From: CAZKGE01 sp964541695
GTDB taxonomy: Bacteria > Bacillota > Clostridia > Christensenellales > CAG-138
DNA: 18,865 nucleotides
Assembly: GCA_964541695.1 (NCBI GenBank)
Contig: CAZIRB010000037.1
Span: forward strand, 1 to 18,865
Direction: 5' to 3'
The notes beneath the pieces were generated by a model, which worked only from the letters and a program-made list of their open reading frames with translations, ran no database searches and was not told the origin of the DNA. Both the position numbers and the translations under genes were made by a program. This document shows positions 6,229-14,403 of the stretch, piece by piece. The stretch's first letter is position 1, and every line of letters starts with the position of its first letter.

Positions 6229-7075
6229 CGTTTTGTCCCTCCAATGCCCCGCTCTCCCAGGCGGCTAGCAGGTTTTGCAGCGTATTTTTCAGCACGAACC
6301 GCCGGTAGGCCCCACCGGCCTCGCTGTCCGTCACGGGTTCCGGCAGACATTGCAGCGCGGCCTCCACGCGCGCCCCGGGCGAGCGGCCCGCGTCGTTGAG
6401 CGCGTCCTCCAGCGCAAGGCTGCGGACGGGATCCCGGCAGACGCCCGAGAGCGCGACGCGCAGCCTGCCGCCCGCCAGCACGGCGGTCACGTTGACAAGC
6501 GGATAGTCGATCTTCTCGCCGGCGGTTTTTTTGATGTGCGCAAAGGGCAGCGCGAGCATGGCGGCGGGGATCTCGATCTGCACCAGAAACTCGCCGAACC
6601 GGTACCGCATCCTGCCGTCGAACACGCGGCCAAACGCCTCCCGCCGCGCGCCGTCCGGCCCCCACATCAGCGCGGTCGCGCCGGTGATCAATAGCGGCAG
6701 GCTGGTCTCGCGGTAGCGGATCGTGCCCGAAAGATTGCCGCCCAGCGTGATGCGGCACTGGTTCGTGTGGTCCGCCACCCGCCCGCACGCCTTGCCCAGC
6801 AGCGGGAACAGGCCGGAATCCTTGATGCGGGTAAGCGAATTTGCCGCGCCGATGACCAAAGCATCATCCGTTTTCTCCAGCACGAGACACTCCGGTATGC
6901 TTTTTATGTCGATCACCGCGCCGAGTGACAGGCTTCCCGCCCGGCTCATGGTGATGATCTCGCTCCCGCCGCCGTAATACAGCGCCGGCCGGTCCTGTCT
7001 GCGGTGGCGTTCAAACGCGGAAACGGCCTCCGCAAGCGACTGCGGCAGATAATACGCAAACTCAAAGGGAATCAT
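6215..7075 (-). CDS. Molybdenum hydroxylase, FAD-binding subunit
   Basis: The 286-aa medium subunit has the CO-dehydrogenase/xanthine-dehydrogenase FAD fold. The sequence begins F-E-F-A-Y-Y-L-P-Q-S-L-A-E-A-V, then Y-G-G-G-S-E-I (residues 34-40) in the position of the family's G-G-G-T-D FAD loop. It continues with I-D-I-K-S-I-P-E, I-G-A-A-N-S-L-T and the second flavin loop T-L-G-G-N-L-S-G. The start is ATG 7075, preceded by an AGGGGGG site within the large-subunit gene, which it overlaps by 14 bases. Upstream in-frame sequence (to 7336) is a shadow of the large subunit. The physiological acceptor (NAD, ferredoxin or other) cannot be told. Confidence 0.94.
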   Translation of the reverse strand: MIPFEFAYYLPQSLAEAVSAFERHRRQDRPALYYGGGSEIITMSRAGSLSLGAVIDIKSIPECLVLEKTDDALVIGAANSLTRIKDSGLFPLLGKACGRVADHTNQCRITLGGNLSGTIRYRETSLPLLITGATALMWGPDGARREAFGRVFDGRMRYRFGEFLVQIEIPAAMLALPFAHIKKTAGEKIDYPLVNVTAVLAGGRLRVALSGVCRDPVRSLALEDALNDAGRSPGARVEAALQCLPEPVTDSEAGGAYRRFVLKNTLQNLLAAWESGALEGQNDGNL

Positions 7076-9401
7076 TCGGTCCCCCCTGCTTCCGGCTCCA
7101 CAATCGCTCCGGGGTGAGCGGCAGCGCGTCGATGTCCAATTGCAGCGCGGCGGCAAGCGCATTGGCCAGCGCCGCCGGGATGCCGATGATACCGTGCTCG
7201 GAATGCTTCCGCACGCCGTAGGGCGCGTCGTCCTCCGGCGTCTGCACAAAGCCGACGCGGTAATCCGGCTCCTGCCCGATGTGCAAAAGCTTATACGTCC
7301 GCAGCGTCGGCGTGGTGAGCACGCCCTTCTCGTCATAGCGGAACGCCTCGCGGCTGGCCAGCGAGAGCCCCATCGCCATGCCGCCGGCGATCGTCGCGCG
7401 CATGGCCTCCGGATTGATCGCGCAGCCGACGTCCAGCACCGTCGACGCCGACAGGATCCGGTAGGTGAGCTCCCGCGTATCCACCTCGACCTCCACGGCC
7501 TGCGCGCCGACCGTCCACGACGGGCCCGGCTGCCCCTTGCCCGTCGCCTCGTCGAGCTTGCTCAGGCCCTTCAGCATAAAGCCGCCGCGGCCGAATACCG
7601 GCTCGCCGATCGATTGGCCGTCCTTCGACCGGTAGCCCGCGAGGATGTCCTTGAAGGCGATGAATTGCTCGGGCTGCTTTTTCCAGTACACGCGGGAGTG
7701 CGCGACCTCGATCTCGCTCTCCGGGCACCGGAATATCAGCGCGCCGGTACGCCTGCACTGGCCGATGATGTCGTCGGCGGCCCCGGCCACCGCATTGCCC
7801 GCCATATAGGTGGTCATGCTCGCGACGGTTTTCCAGTGCTCGGGGCTGATGAGCGTGTTCACGTCCATCGCCACGTGCACCTGGCTTGCGTCGATCTTGA
7901 GCTTCTCGGCGAATATCTGCGCAAGCAGCGTCTGCCCGCCGGAGCCCATCTCGACGACGCCGGTGTTGAGGTTGAAGCTTCCGTCCGGGTTGCAGGTGAC
8001 GAGCGCGCCGGACACGGCGTCGGTGGGCGGGTTCTCGCTTTTCCAGAAGCAGGCGACGCCCTGCGTGCGCACGATGTGCTCCCCGGCGGGCTTTGCGCCC
8101 GCCCCGCTCCAGCCGGAAAGCGTCCGGAGCTCCCCGATGCATTTGGGCAGGTCGCCCATGTTGCTCCTGGTGGCCGCGACCTGCCCGGGCGTGGTCCCGC
8201 CCTCGCGGATCGCGTTTTTCAGCCTCAGCTCCAGCGGGTCCATGCCCAGCTCGTAGGAAAGCGCGTCCATGGCGCGCTCGACGCAGAACGTATAGGCCTC
8301 GTGCCCGAACCCGCGGAACGACGTGGCGAACGTGTGGTTTGTGTAGACGCACAGCGATTCGCAGAACAGATGCCCGATCTCGTACGGGCCGGTGCAGTCC
8401 ACGGCGATCGCCTTTGCGATATAGGGCGCGCTGTCCGCGTACGCGCCGCAGTCCACAAAATACCGGAGCTCGGCCGCGCGGAGCCTGCCGCTCCGGTCCG
8501 CGCCCAGCGCGATCTCGGCTTCTAGGCCGATCCGGCACGGCGCGAAGGCCATGTCCTGCTCCCTGGGTATCGTCACGCGCACCGCCTGCCCGCCCACCGC
8601 CCGGGACGCCAGATACGCGAGGATCTCGAGCACGACCGGCGCTTTTCCGCCGAATGCCCCGCCCACGAGCGGGACGCGGACCCGTATGCTGCCCGCCTTT
8701 ATGCCGAACGCCTCCGCAAGCTGCGTCCGGACCGCGAACGGGGACTGCGACGACGTGACGATGTTGACCGTGCCGTCGGCCGATATGTCCGCCTGCGATA
8801 CGCGCACCTCCATCGCGGCGTGATCGGAGGGCGGCAGAACATACCGCCGCCGGACGACCGCGTCGCAGGCCTTCAGCTCGCTTTGCGCGTCGCCCTTTTG
8901 TATTTGATACCGGCTGCAGACGTTCGAGCGGGCGGACGGGTACACGTCGGTCATGCCCTTTTTGTACTGGCAGGGATCGTCGTGCACGAGCGGGGCCGAT
9001 TGGGCGAGCGCCTCAGCGGGGTGCAGCACGGCGGGAAGCGGTTCGTACTGCACCTGGATTCTGCGTACGGCTATCTCCGCGGCCGCCTCCTCCCGGGCCA
9101 CGACCATCGCCACGGGCTCCCCGGCGTACCGGACCTTTTCCCGCGCCAGCGCCGGCCGGTCCTGCAGGAGCTGCCCAAAGAGCTGCGCGCAGTCCTGTCC
9201 GGTCAGCACGGCCTTTACGCCCTCCGTCGCCCAGGCCCGTGACGCGTCGATCCGGACAATCCTCGCGTGCGCGTGCGGGCTGGTCAGAAGCCGCGCGTAC
9301 AGAACGCCGGCCGACGGGAAATCGCCGGCGTAAAGCGCCTTTCCCGTGACCTTGTCCCAGGCTTCCTTGCGGACCACGTTCTCGCCGATCGCGGTATTCA
9401 A
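7062..9401 (-). CDS. Molybdenum hydroxylase, large Mo-cofactor catalytic subunit (xanthine dehydrogenase family)
   Basis: The 779-aa catalytic subunit hydroxylates a heterocycle or related substrate using water. Family marks are K-V-T-G-K-A-L-Y-A-G-D near residues 17-27, Y-A-G-E-P-V-A, the molybdopterin loop G-G-A-F-G-G-K (247-253), S-F-R-G-F-G (361-366), N-T-G-V-V-E-M-G-S-G-G-Q-T, and V-L-D-V-G-C-A-I-N-P. Near the end S-E-H-G-I-I-G-I-P-A-A aligns with the usual G-E-P-G segment, so Glu735 should be the catalytic glutamate. The gene starts with TTG at 9401, six bases from an excellent AGGAGG (complement of 9408-9413). The substrate is not assigned: purines, nicotinate and other N-heterocycles or aromatic CoA thioesters are all possible for such three-subunit enzymes. 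No Mo-cofactor maturation gene (such as xdhC) is in the window. Confidence 0.95.
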   Translation of the reverse strand: MNTAIGENVVRKEAWDKVTGKALYAGDFPSAGVLYARLLTSPHAHARIVRIDASRAWATEGVKAVLTGQDCAQLFGQLLQDRPALAREKVRYAGEPVAMVVAREEAAAEIAVRRIQVQYEPLPAVLHPAEALAQSAPLVHDDPCQYKKGMTDVYPSARSNVCSRYQIQKGDAQSELKACDAVVRRRYVLPPSDHAAMEVRVSQADISADGTVNIVTSSQSPFAVRTQLAEAFGIKAGSIRVRVPLVGGAFGGKAPVVLEILAYLASRAVGGQAVRVTIPREQDMAFAPCRIGLEAEIALGADRSGRLRAAELRYFVDCGAYADSAPYIAKAIAVDCTGPYEIGHLFCESLCVYTNHTFATSFRGFGHEAYTFCVERAMDALSYELGMDPLELRLKNAIREGGTTPGQVAATRSNMGDLPKCIGELRTLSGWSGAGAKPAGEHIVRTQGVACFWKSENPPTDAVSGALVTCNPDGSFNLNTGVVEMGSGGQTLLAQIFAEKLKIDASQVHVAMDVNTLISPEHWKTVASMTTYMAGNAVAGAADDIIGQCRRTGALIFRCPESEIEVAHSRVYWKKQPEQFIAFKDILAGYRSKDGQSIGEPVFGRGGFMLKGLSKLDEATGKGQPGPSWTVGAQAVEVEVDTRELTYRILSASTVLDVGCAINPEAMRATIAGGMAMGLSLASREAFRYDEKGVLTTPTLRTYKLLHIGQEPDYRVGFVQTPEDDAPYGVRKHSEHGIIGIPAALANALAAALQLDIDALPLTPERLWSRKQGGPNDSL

Positions 9402-9418
9402 TCGAGCCCTCCTCGCCT

Positions 9419-9466
9419 GTTATTTTCCAGTCGGCACATAGTTTGATCGTTTCACGGGAAAATAAC
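9419..9466. promoter_or_regulatory. Perfect 10-bp inverted repeat in the divergent hydroxylase/ferritin-like spacer
   Basis: GTTATTTTCC (9419-9428) and GGAAAATAAC (9457-9466) are exact inverted copies 28 bp apart. They fill most of the 87-bp spacer between the TTG start at 9401 (minus) and the ATG at 9489 (plus). The position suits a shared operator or divergent promoter region. No protein is assigned, and a stem-loop role in either leader remains possible. Confidence 0.6.
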
Positions 9467-9488
9467 CAAAAAACGAAGGAGCAGCAAA

Positions 9489-10727
9489 ATGAACCCATTT
9501 CTGGAAAAGCCGGTTCCGGTGTTCGACGGGATTATGGACTGGGAAACGGTGTACCCGAAGCCCTACTGCAAGCAGACGGTCGACCCGTATACCAAGCTCC
9601 GGATCATCCTGATGAACGGCATCGAGGTCGAGGCGGCGCTGTTTAAGCACCAGTTCCACAGGAACTGCGCGAACAACGACCTGCGGCGCGAGATCGCCCT
9701 CACAAGACGGGTGGAGCAGCTCCAGCAGAAGCACATCAACTGGCTCAAGCCCATCGACGAGACGACGCTCGAAACCACGATCGGCTACGAGCACGTCGCG
9801 GTGGACCTGACCGCGTGGCTGGCGCAGAACGAGCCGGACGCCTATGTCAAGCAGGCGCTGGACTTCGCGCTTTTGGAGGATTTCGACCACCTGTACCGCT
9901 ACGCCAACCTGCTTGACCTCGACGACCAGATACCGGCCGAGCAGCTCGTCAAAAAATACGTGGACATCACGCCCGGCCGCCCGACCATATCGGAGTTCCG
10001 GCATCCGTTCGATTCGGTCAAGCGGCCGATCGGCTGCGGAGCCGCGCTTTGCACGAAGCTGAACACGCTGATCATCACCGCGGGCGAGCAGCAGACCATG
10101 AACTTCTATATGAACCTCGGCAACACGTACCGGAATGACCTCGGGCGGAAGCTGTACCTCGAGATCGGCATGATCGAGGAGCAGCACGTTTCCCACTACG
10201 GCTCGCTGCTCGACCCGAACGCAACCTGGCTCGAGAACCTGCTGCTGCACGAGTATATGGAGTGCTACCTGTACTATTCGTTCTGGCAGGACGAGCAGGA
10301 CGCGAACGTGAAATCGATCTGGGAGACGCACTGGCGGCAGGAGGTCGCGCATCTGCACAAAGCCGCCGAGCTCCTGCAAAAACACGAGAACAAGCAGTGG
10401 GAAAGCGTCATCCCCGGCGGGGAGTTCCCAAAGCTTCTGCAGTTCCACGACACGCGGGACTACGTCCGCTCGATCCTCGGCAGCCAGATCCTGCTCACCG
10501 CGGACAGGGAGGACTACGCGGACGTGACGACGCTCCCGGATTCGCACGAGTTCTTCGCCTACCAGAACCGCGTCAACCACAATGTGGGCGCGGTCGCAAG
10601 CCACATGGTGATCGACGGCCACGAGAAGCAGTACCAGACCGATTACCGCAGCGAGTCGCAAATAAATCCCGTCGCGGCGCTGCAGGACCGGGCAAAGGAC
10701 AATACGGAGATCGGCCGGACGAAATAG
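9489..10727 (+). CDS. Ferritin-like (probable di-iron carboxylate) protein of unknown function
   Basis: A 412-aa soluble protein preceded by AAGGAG and an ATG. It appears to be all-helical and carries several Glu/His clusters typical of ferritin-like four-helix bundles. These include G-I-E-V-E-A-A-L-F-K-H (46-54), G-Y-E-H (99-102), L-L-E-D-F-D-H-L-Y (128-136), M-I-E-E-Q-H (228-233), L-L-H-E-Y-M-E-C-Y (252-260) and Q-E-V-A-H-L-H (284-290). E230 to H233 and E285 to H288 form ExxH pairs, the standard di-iron ligands. It is much longer than ferritin or rubrerythrin and has no rubredoxin Cys motif, so it is not a known family member that I can name. It is divergent from the molybdenum hydroxylase across an inverted repeat. 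Its role could be metal-dependent redox chemistry or peroxide defence, but this is inference. Confidence 0.85.
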   Translation: MNPFLEKPVPVFDGIMDWETVYPKPYCKQTVDPYTKLRIILMNGIEVEAALFKHQFHRNCANNDLRREIALTRRVEQLQQKHINWLKPIDETTLETTIGYEHVAVDLTAWLAQNEPDAYVKQALDFALLEDFDHLYRYANLLDLDDQIPAEQLVKKYVDITPGRPTISEFRHPFDSVKRPIGCGAALCTKLNTLIITAGEQQTMNFYMNLGNTYRNDLGRKLYLEIGMIEEQHVSHYGSLLDPNATWLENLLLHEYMECYLYYSFWQDEQDANVKSIWETHWRQEVAHLHKAAELLQKHENKQWESVIPGGEFPKLLQFHDTRDYVRSILGSQILLTADREDYADVTTLPDSHEFFAYQNRVNHNVGAVASHMVIDGHEKQYQTDYRSESQINPVAALQDRAKDNTEIGRTK

Positions 10728-10799
10728 TGCGGTCCATGCCGCAAAGGGATGCGCCCTTCCCTTTGAAAGGGTAGCAAGCCTTGACGGGTTTGCGTCCGC

Positions 10800-13256
10800 T
10801 TACTTAAGAGACTGATCGGCCTGGAAAAAGCCCGCCCAGGGGTCCGGGCCGCCGATTCTTTGCAGCGCGTCCGCCATGCCGATGCCGTCCGGGGCGACCG
10901 CGTCCAGCTCCTCCCACGCGATGGGCATGGACACGCGGGCCCCTTTTCTGGCCCGGATGGAGTACGGCGCGACGCTGGTCGCGCCCCGGCCGTTCCGGAT
11001 CCAGTCGATGAATATTTTGCCGCCGCGCTTTATCTTGCGGACGTTGCTCGTATAGCGGTCCGGCCATTTCTGCTCCATCACCTCGGCCACGCGCCGCGCA
11101 AAATCGTGAAACGCCTCCCACGAGGCGGAGGGCCGCAGCGGAACCACCACGTGGTAGCCCTTGCCGCCGCTGGTCTTGAGGTACGCGGCAAGCGAAAGCT
11201 CGGTCAGGATCGTTTGCAGGTCCCGCACGCCCTGGCGCACGCGATTTAAGTCCAGCCCCTCGTCCGGGTCTAAGTCGAACACCATCATGTCCGGGTTTTC
11301 CAGCGCGTCGACGCGGCTGCCCCAGGTGTGAAACTCCAGCGTGCCCATCTGGGCCTCGTACAAAAGCCCCGCCGCGTCCTCGATGTAGAAATAGACCTCC
11401 GTTTCCTCGGCGCCGGAGACGGGCAGCGTGACGATGCCCTTGCTCCCGGGGCCGGGGTGCTTTTTGTAGAAGCAGGCCTCCGAAATTCCCTTGGGGCAGC
11501 GCACGATGCTGAGTATCCGGCGGCTCACATACGGCAGCATGCGCTCCGCCGCCCGCGCGTAGTACCGGACCACGTCCGCCTTCGTAACGTCCGGGTCCTC
11601 GAATATCACCTTGTCCGGGCTGGTGATCCGGACGCCCCCGATCAGGATGCCGCCGCCGCTTTCGTCCATCGGTTCCTCCTTCGGTTCCTCTCTTTTATCG
11701 GCAGGCGATTGAAGCTGCGTTTCGCCGGCCGCGCTTTCCAGTTCCCTTTTTATATCTTTCGGTTCTTTATCCTCACGCAGGCCCAGAAAGCTCGCCTGGC
11801 GCAGCAGGTTTTCCCCGGTCCATTCGGAAAACCGGACCTCCGCGACGAGCCGCGGCTCCACCCATGCGATCGTTTCGTGCGGCCTGGGCGCGGGCGCGGA
11901 AAGAAAGGGCGCGTCGGCGCGCGTTAGGTCCCTGAATTTCTCCGCAAGCGCCTCCCGCTCGGCCGCGCCGAAGCCGGTGCCGGCGCGCCCGGCGTAGATC
12001 AGCGTATCGCCCTCGTACACGCCGAGCAGGAGCGAGCTAATCCCGATTGCCCGCTTGTCGGAGCGCGTGTAGCCGCCGATGACGAACTCCTGCCGCCTGC
12101 CGCACTTGAGCTTGATCCAGTCGCCGTTTCGCGTGCCGCTGTAGACCGAATCGGCCTTTTTGCCCACGATCCCCTCGAGACCCGCCGCGCAGGCCGCGGC
12201 GAGGCTCTCCGCGCCGTTCCCGGCGACATGCCGGCTGTAGTGGACGTTTTTCGGCGCGTTTTGCATCAGCGCTTCCAGCGCCGCTTTCCGCTCGGTCAGC
12301 GGGCGGCCCCGCAGGTCCGCGCCGTCTAGCGCGAGCAGGTCGAACACGATATAGGTCAGGTTCCCGGCCCGCGGGTTCTTTAGGTAGTTTTGCAGCGCCT
12401 GAAAATCCGTTTTGCCCGACTCGTCCGCGACCGCCATCTCGCCGTCGAGCACCATCGCCCGCCCGGCGGCCCAGTCGGCGAGCGCCGCGGCGACCTCGGC
12501 AAACCGCGCGGTATAGTCGTTGCCGTTTCTCGTCACGAGCCGGACGGCGCCGCCCTCGAGGTACGCGAGCATGCGGTCGCCGTCGTACTTGAGCTCGTAC
12601 AGCCAGTCCCCGTCCGCGGGCACGGCGCTTGCCAAGCCGGCGAGCTGCACATTCGCCCGGCCGAACGGATTTTTGACGACAATCCCGTCCGCGCCCTCCC
12701 CGATCTGCGCCATGGTGCGCCCGGTCCGCACGCTTTCGGTAAAATCCGAAATCCCGTCGGAGGTTTGCGCGTACGCGTCCCGCTCCTTCAGCAGCAGCCA
12801 GTTCTCCTTCGTTTCGCCGTCCTTGGCCTTCAGGCGCACCAGCGTCCACTTTCCCCGGAGCCTTCTCCCCTTCAGCACGAACTTCAGCGCGCCCTCGGCG
12901 AGCCCCTCGTCCACGTCCGTGACCGGCTCCCACCAGCCCTCGTCCCAGAGCATGACGGTCCCGCCGCCATACTCCCCCTTGGGGATCGTCCCCTCGAAGT
13001 TCCTGTATTCGAGCGGATGCTCCTCGACGCGTATGGCCAGCCGCTTGTCGCGCGTGTCGTAGGACGGCCCCTTGGGCACCGCCCAGCTCAAGAGCGCGCC
13101 GTCCCACTCCAGCCTTAGGTCGTAGTGCTCCCTGCGCGCCATGTGATGCTGCACGACGAACCGCAGACCCTCCGCGGCCGTTTCCGCGCCGCCCTCCGGC
13201 TCCAGGGTCCGCTCAAAGTTCCGTTTGCGGCTGTATTCGCCGAGCTTTTCGTCCAT
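10800..13256 (-). CDS. ligD: LigD, multidomain NHEJ DNA ligase (phosphoesterase-ligase-polymerase order)
   Basis: The 818-aa enzyme processes and seals double-strand breaks recruited by Ku. Three domains can be read. A 3'-phosphoesterase spans about 1-190 (H-H-M-A-R-R-E-H-Y-D-L-R-L-E, A-V-P-K-G-P-S, E-Y-G-G-G-T). An ATP-dependent ligase spans about 205-500; its nucleotidyl lysine Lys223 lies in E-L-K-Y-D-G-D-R, and D-G-E, E-G-I-V-G-K and W-I-K-L-K follow. After an acidic linker (500-535) an archaeo-eukaryotic primase-type polymerase spans about 540-810, with metal-binding Asp661 and Asp663 in F-D-L-D-P-D, S-G-G-K-G-Y-H, and Asp751 in I-D-W. All catalytic residues are intact. The ku gene ends 19 bp upstream, giving the expected ku-ligD pair. 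The order matches Pseudomonas-type LigD and differs from the Mycobacterium order (Pol-PE-Lig). Confidence 0.97.
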   Translation of the reverse strand: MDEKLGEYSRKRNFERTLEPEGGAETAAEGLRFVVQHHMARREHYDLRLEWDGALLSWAVPKGPSYDTRDKRLAIRVEEHPLEYRNFEGTIPKGEYGGGTVMLWDEGWWEPVTDVDEGLAEGALKFVLKGRRLRGKWTLVRLKAKDGETKENWLLLKERDAYAQTSDGISDFTESVRTGRTMAQIGEGADGIVVKNPFGRANVQLAGLASAVPADGDWLYELKYDGDRMLAYLEGGAVRLVTRNGNDYTARFAEVAAALADWAAGRAMVLDGEMAVADESGKTDFQALQNYLKNPRAGNLTYIVFDLLALDGADLRGRPLTERKAALEALMQNAPKNVHYSRHVAGNGAESLAAACAAGLEGIVGKKADSVYSGTRNGDWIKLKCGRRQEFVIGGYTRSDKRAIGISSLLLGVYEGDTLIYAGRAGTGFGAAEREALAEKFRDLTRADAPFLSAPAPRPHETIAWVEPRLVAEVRFSEWTGENLLRQASFLGLREDKEPKDIKRELESAAGETQLQSPADKREEPKEEPMDESGGGILIGGVRITSPDKVIFEDPDVTKADVVRYYARAAERMLPYVSRRILSIVRCPKGISEACFYKKHPGPGSKGIVTLPVSGAEETEVYFYIEDAAGLLYEAQMGTLEFHTWGSRVDALENPDMMVFDLDPDEGLDLNRVRQGVRDLQTILTELSLAAYLKTSGGKGYHVVVPLRPSASWEAFHDFARRVAEVMEQKWPDRYTSNVRKIKRGGKIFIDWIRNGRGATSVAPYSIRARKGARVSMPIAWEELDAVAPDGIGMADALQRIGGPDPWAGFFQADQSLK

Positions 13257-13275
13257 CTGTAAAATTGAATTGCCG

Positions 13276-14049
13276 CTACGCCGGTTTTCGTTCCTTCTTG
13301 GCCCGCTCGACGCTGGCCTTGAGCGCCTCCATCAGGTCAATCACCTTGCCGCCGCCCTCGGACTCCGCCGCGACGACCTCCTTGCCGGAAACCTTGGTCT
13401 CGATCAGAGCGCGCAGCTTGACCTGGTACTCGTCCTTGTATTTTGCGGGATCGAACGGCGTGTCCATCGAGTTGATCAGCGTCCTGGCCATATTGAGCTC
13501 CTGGTCGGAAACCGCGGGCTTCGTGTACGGCTTTTGCAGCTCCCGGATGTCGTCGGCGTAGAACATCGTGGAGATGAGCACGCCGTCCTCGCGCGGGATG
13601 ATCGCCATCAGCGTGTCCTTGGCCCCCATGACGGTCTTGCCGATGGCGATCTTCTGCTCGGCCATCAGCGCGGCGCGGAGCAGCTCGAAGGCCTTTTCGC
13701 CGCCGGCCGCGGGCGCGGCCTGGTAGGTTTTGTCGTAATAGACGGGCGAAATCTGGTTTAGCTGCGCAAAGTGCAGGATCTGAATGGATTTCTCCTTCTC
13801 GGTCTTGATCTTCTCGATTTCGTCGTCGGTGACGACGACGTACTGGTCCTTGTCGTACTCAAAGCCCTTTACGATGTCCTGCGCCGTGATCTCCTTGCCG
13901 CAGTGGGCGCAGGTCTTTTTGTACCGGATGCGGCTGTTGTCCTCCCTGTGCAGCTGGTTGAAATGGATGTCGTTGTCCTGCGTGGCCGTGTACATGGCGA
14001 TCGGTATGGCGACCATGCCGAACGTGATGACCGATTTATGCGATACCAT
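13276..14049 (-). CDS. ku: Ku, DNA-end-binding protein of bacterial NHEJ
   Basis: The 257-aa product is a standard bacterial Ku homodimer subunit that rings broken DNA ends and recruits LigD. It opens with K-S-V-I-T-F-G-M-V-A-I-P-I, then H-F-N-Q-L-H-R-E, and a two-Cys motif C-A-H-C-G-K-E-I (C47, C50). The G-F-E-Y-D-K-D-Q-Y-V-V-V block and Y-F/Y-Y-D-type core follow, ending in a lysine-rich tail (E-R-A-K-K-E-R-K-P) as expected for the DNA-binding C-terminus. The start is ATG 14049; AAGGAGG lies about 11 bases upstream. It directly precedes ligD. Confidence 0.97.
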   Translation of the reverse strand: MVSHKSVITFGMVAIPIAMYTATQDNDIHFNQLHREDNSRIRYKKTCAHCGKEITAQDIVKGFEYDKDQYVVVTDDEIEKIKTEKEKSIQILHFAQLNQISPVYYDKTYQAAPAAGGEKAFELLRAALMAEQKIAIGKTVMGAKDTLMAIIPREDGVLISTMFYADDIRELQKPYTKPAVSDQELNMARTLINSMDTPFDPAKYKDEYQVKLRALIETKVSGKEVVAAESEGGGKVIDLMEALKASVERAKKERKPA

Positions 14050-14130
14050 CGTGGCAGCACCCTCCTTTTTCGGATAGTGTTTCCGATTGCATCGTCCGTA
14101 TCCGGGCTTGAAAGCGGGGGCCTGCCGGAC

Positions 14131-14403
14131 TCACTCCCCGAATCCGCTCTCGATCAGCGCCGTCAGCGCGTCCAGCGCGGCCTGTTCGTCCGGGCCGTCG
14201 GCGACCAGCTCGACGCGCGTTCCGCGGCGGAACCCCTCGCCAAGCAGCCGCAGGATCGATTTGGCGCTGACCGGCCCGCCGCCCGTGTCGAGGTTGCGGA
14301 TGGTTACATTCGCGGAGAACGCTCTCGCCTTGATCACAAAATCGGCGGCCGGGCGCGCGTGCAGCCCCGTCGGATTCACTATGACCGTCCGTCTTGTTAC
14401 CAT
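14131..14403 (-). CDS. HPr-family phosphocarrier protein
   Basis: A 90-aa HPr-like protein. The active-site segment N-P-T-G-L-H-A-R-P-A-A has the phosphorylatable His15. The regulatory helix reads S-A-K-S-I-L-R-L-L, placing the kinase-target serine at position 49; three extra residues (G-G-G) before it move it from the classical 46. HPr transfers phosphate in the PTS; in Firmicutes serine phosphorylation by HPrK links it to carbon control. No PTS EI or EII gene is in the window. The ATG overlaps the end of the upstream gene by seven bases, with GGGAG six bases before it, so translation is probably coupled. Its place between an unknown gene and ku is unusual. Confidence 0.94.
   Translation of the reverse strand: MVTRRTVIVNPTGLHARPAADFVIKARAFSANVTIRNLDTGGGPVSAKSILRLLGEGFRRGTRVELVADGPDEQAALDALTALIESGFGE

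Noticed and set aside
7140..8525. Long plus-strand open frame opposite the molybdenum hydroxylase large subunit
   Set aside because: Arg/Ala-rich composition and full overlap with a well-conserved gene; an antisense shadow of high-GC coding DNA.
10728..10799. Shared terminator between ferritin-like gene and ligD
   Set aside because: Short CCCTTT/AAAGGG pairings exist, but neither strand has a T-run after a convincing stem.
12037..13107. Long minus-strand second frame over ligD
   Set aside because: Low-complexity Arg/Gly/Ala translation overlapping conserved LigD motifs; frame shadow.
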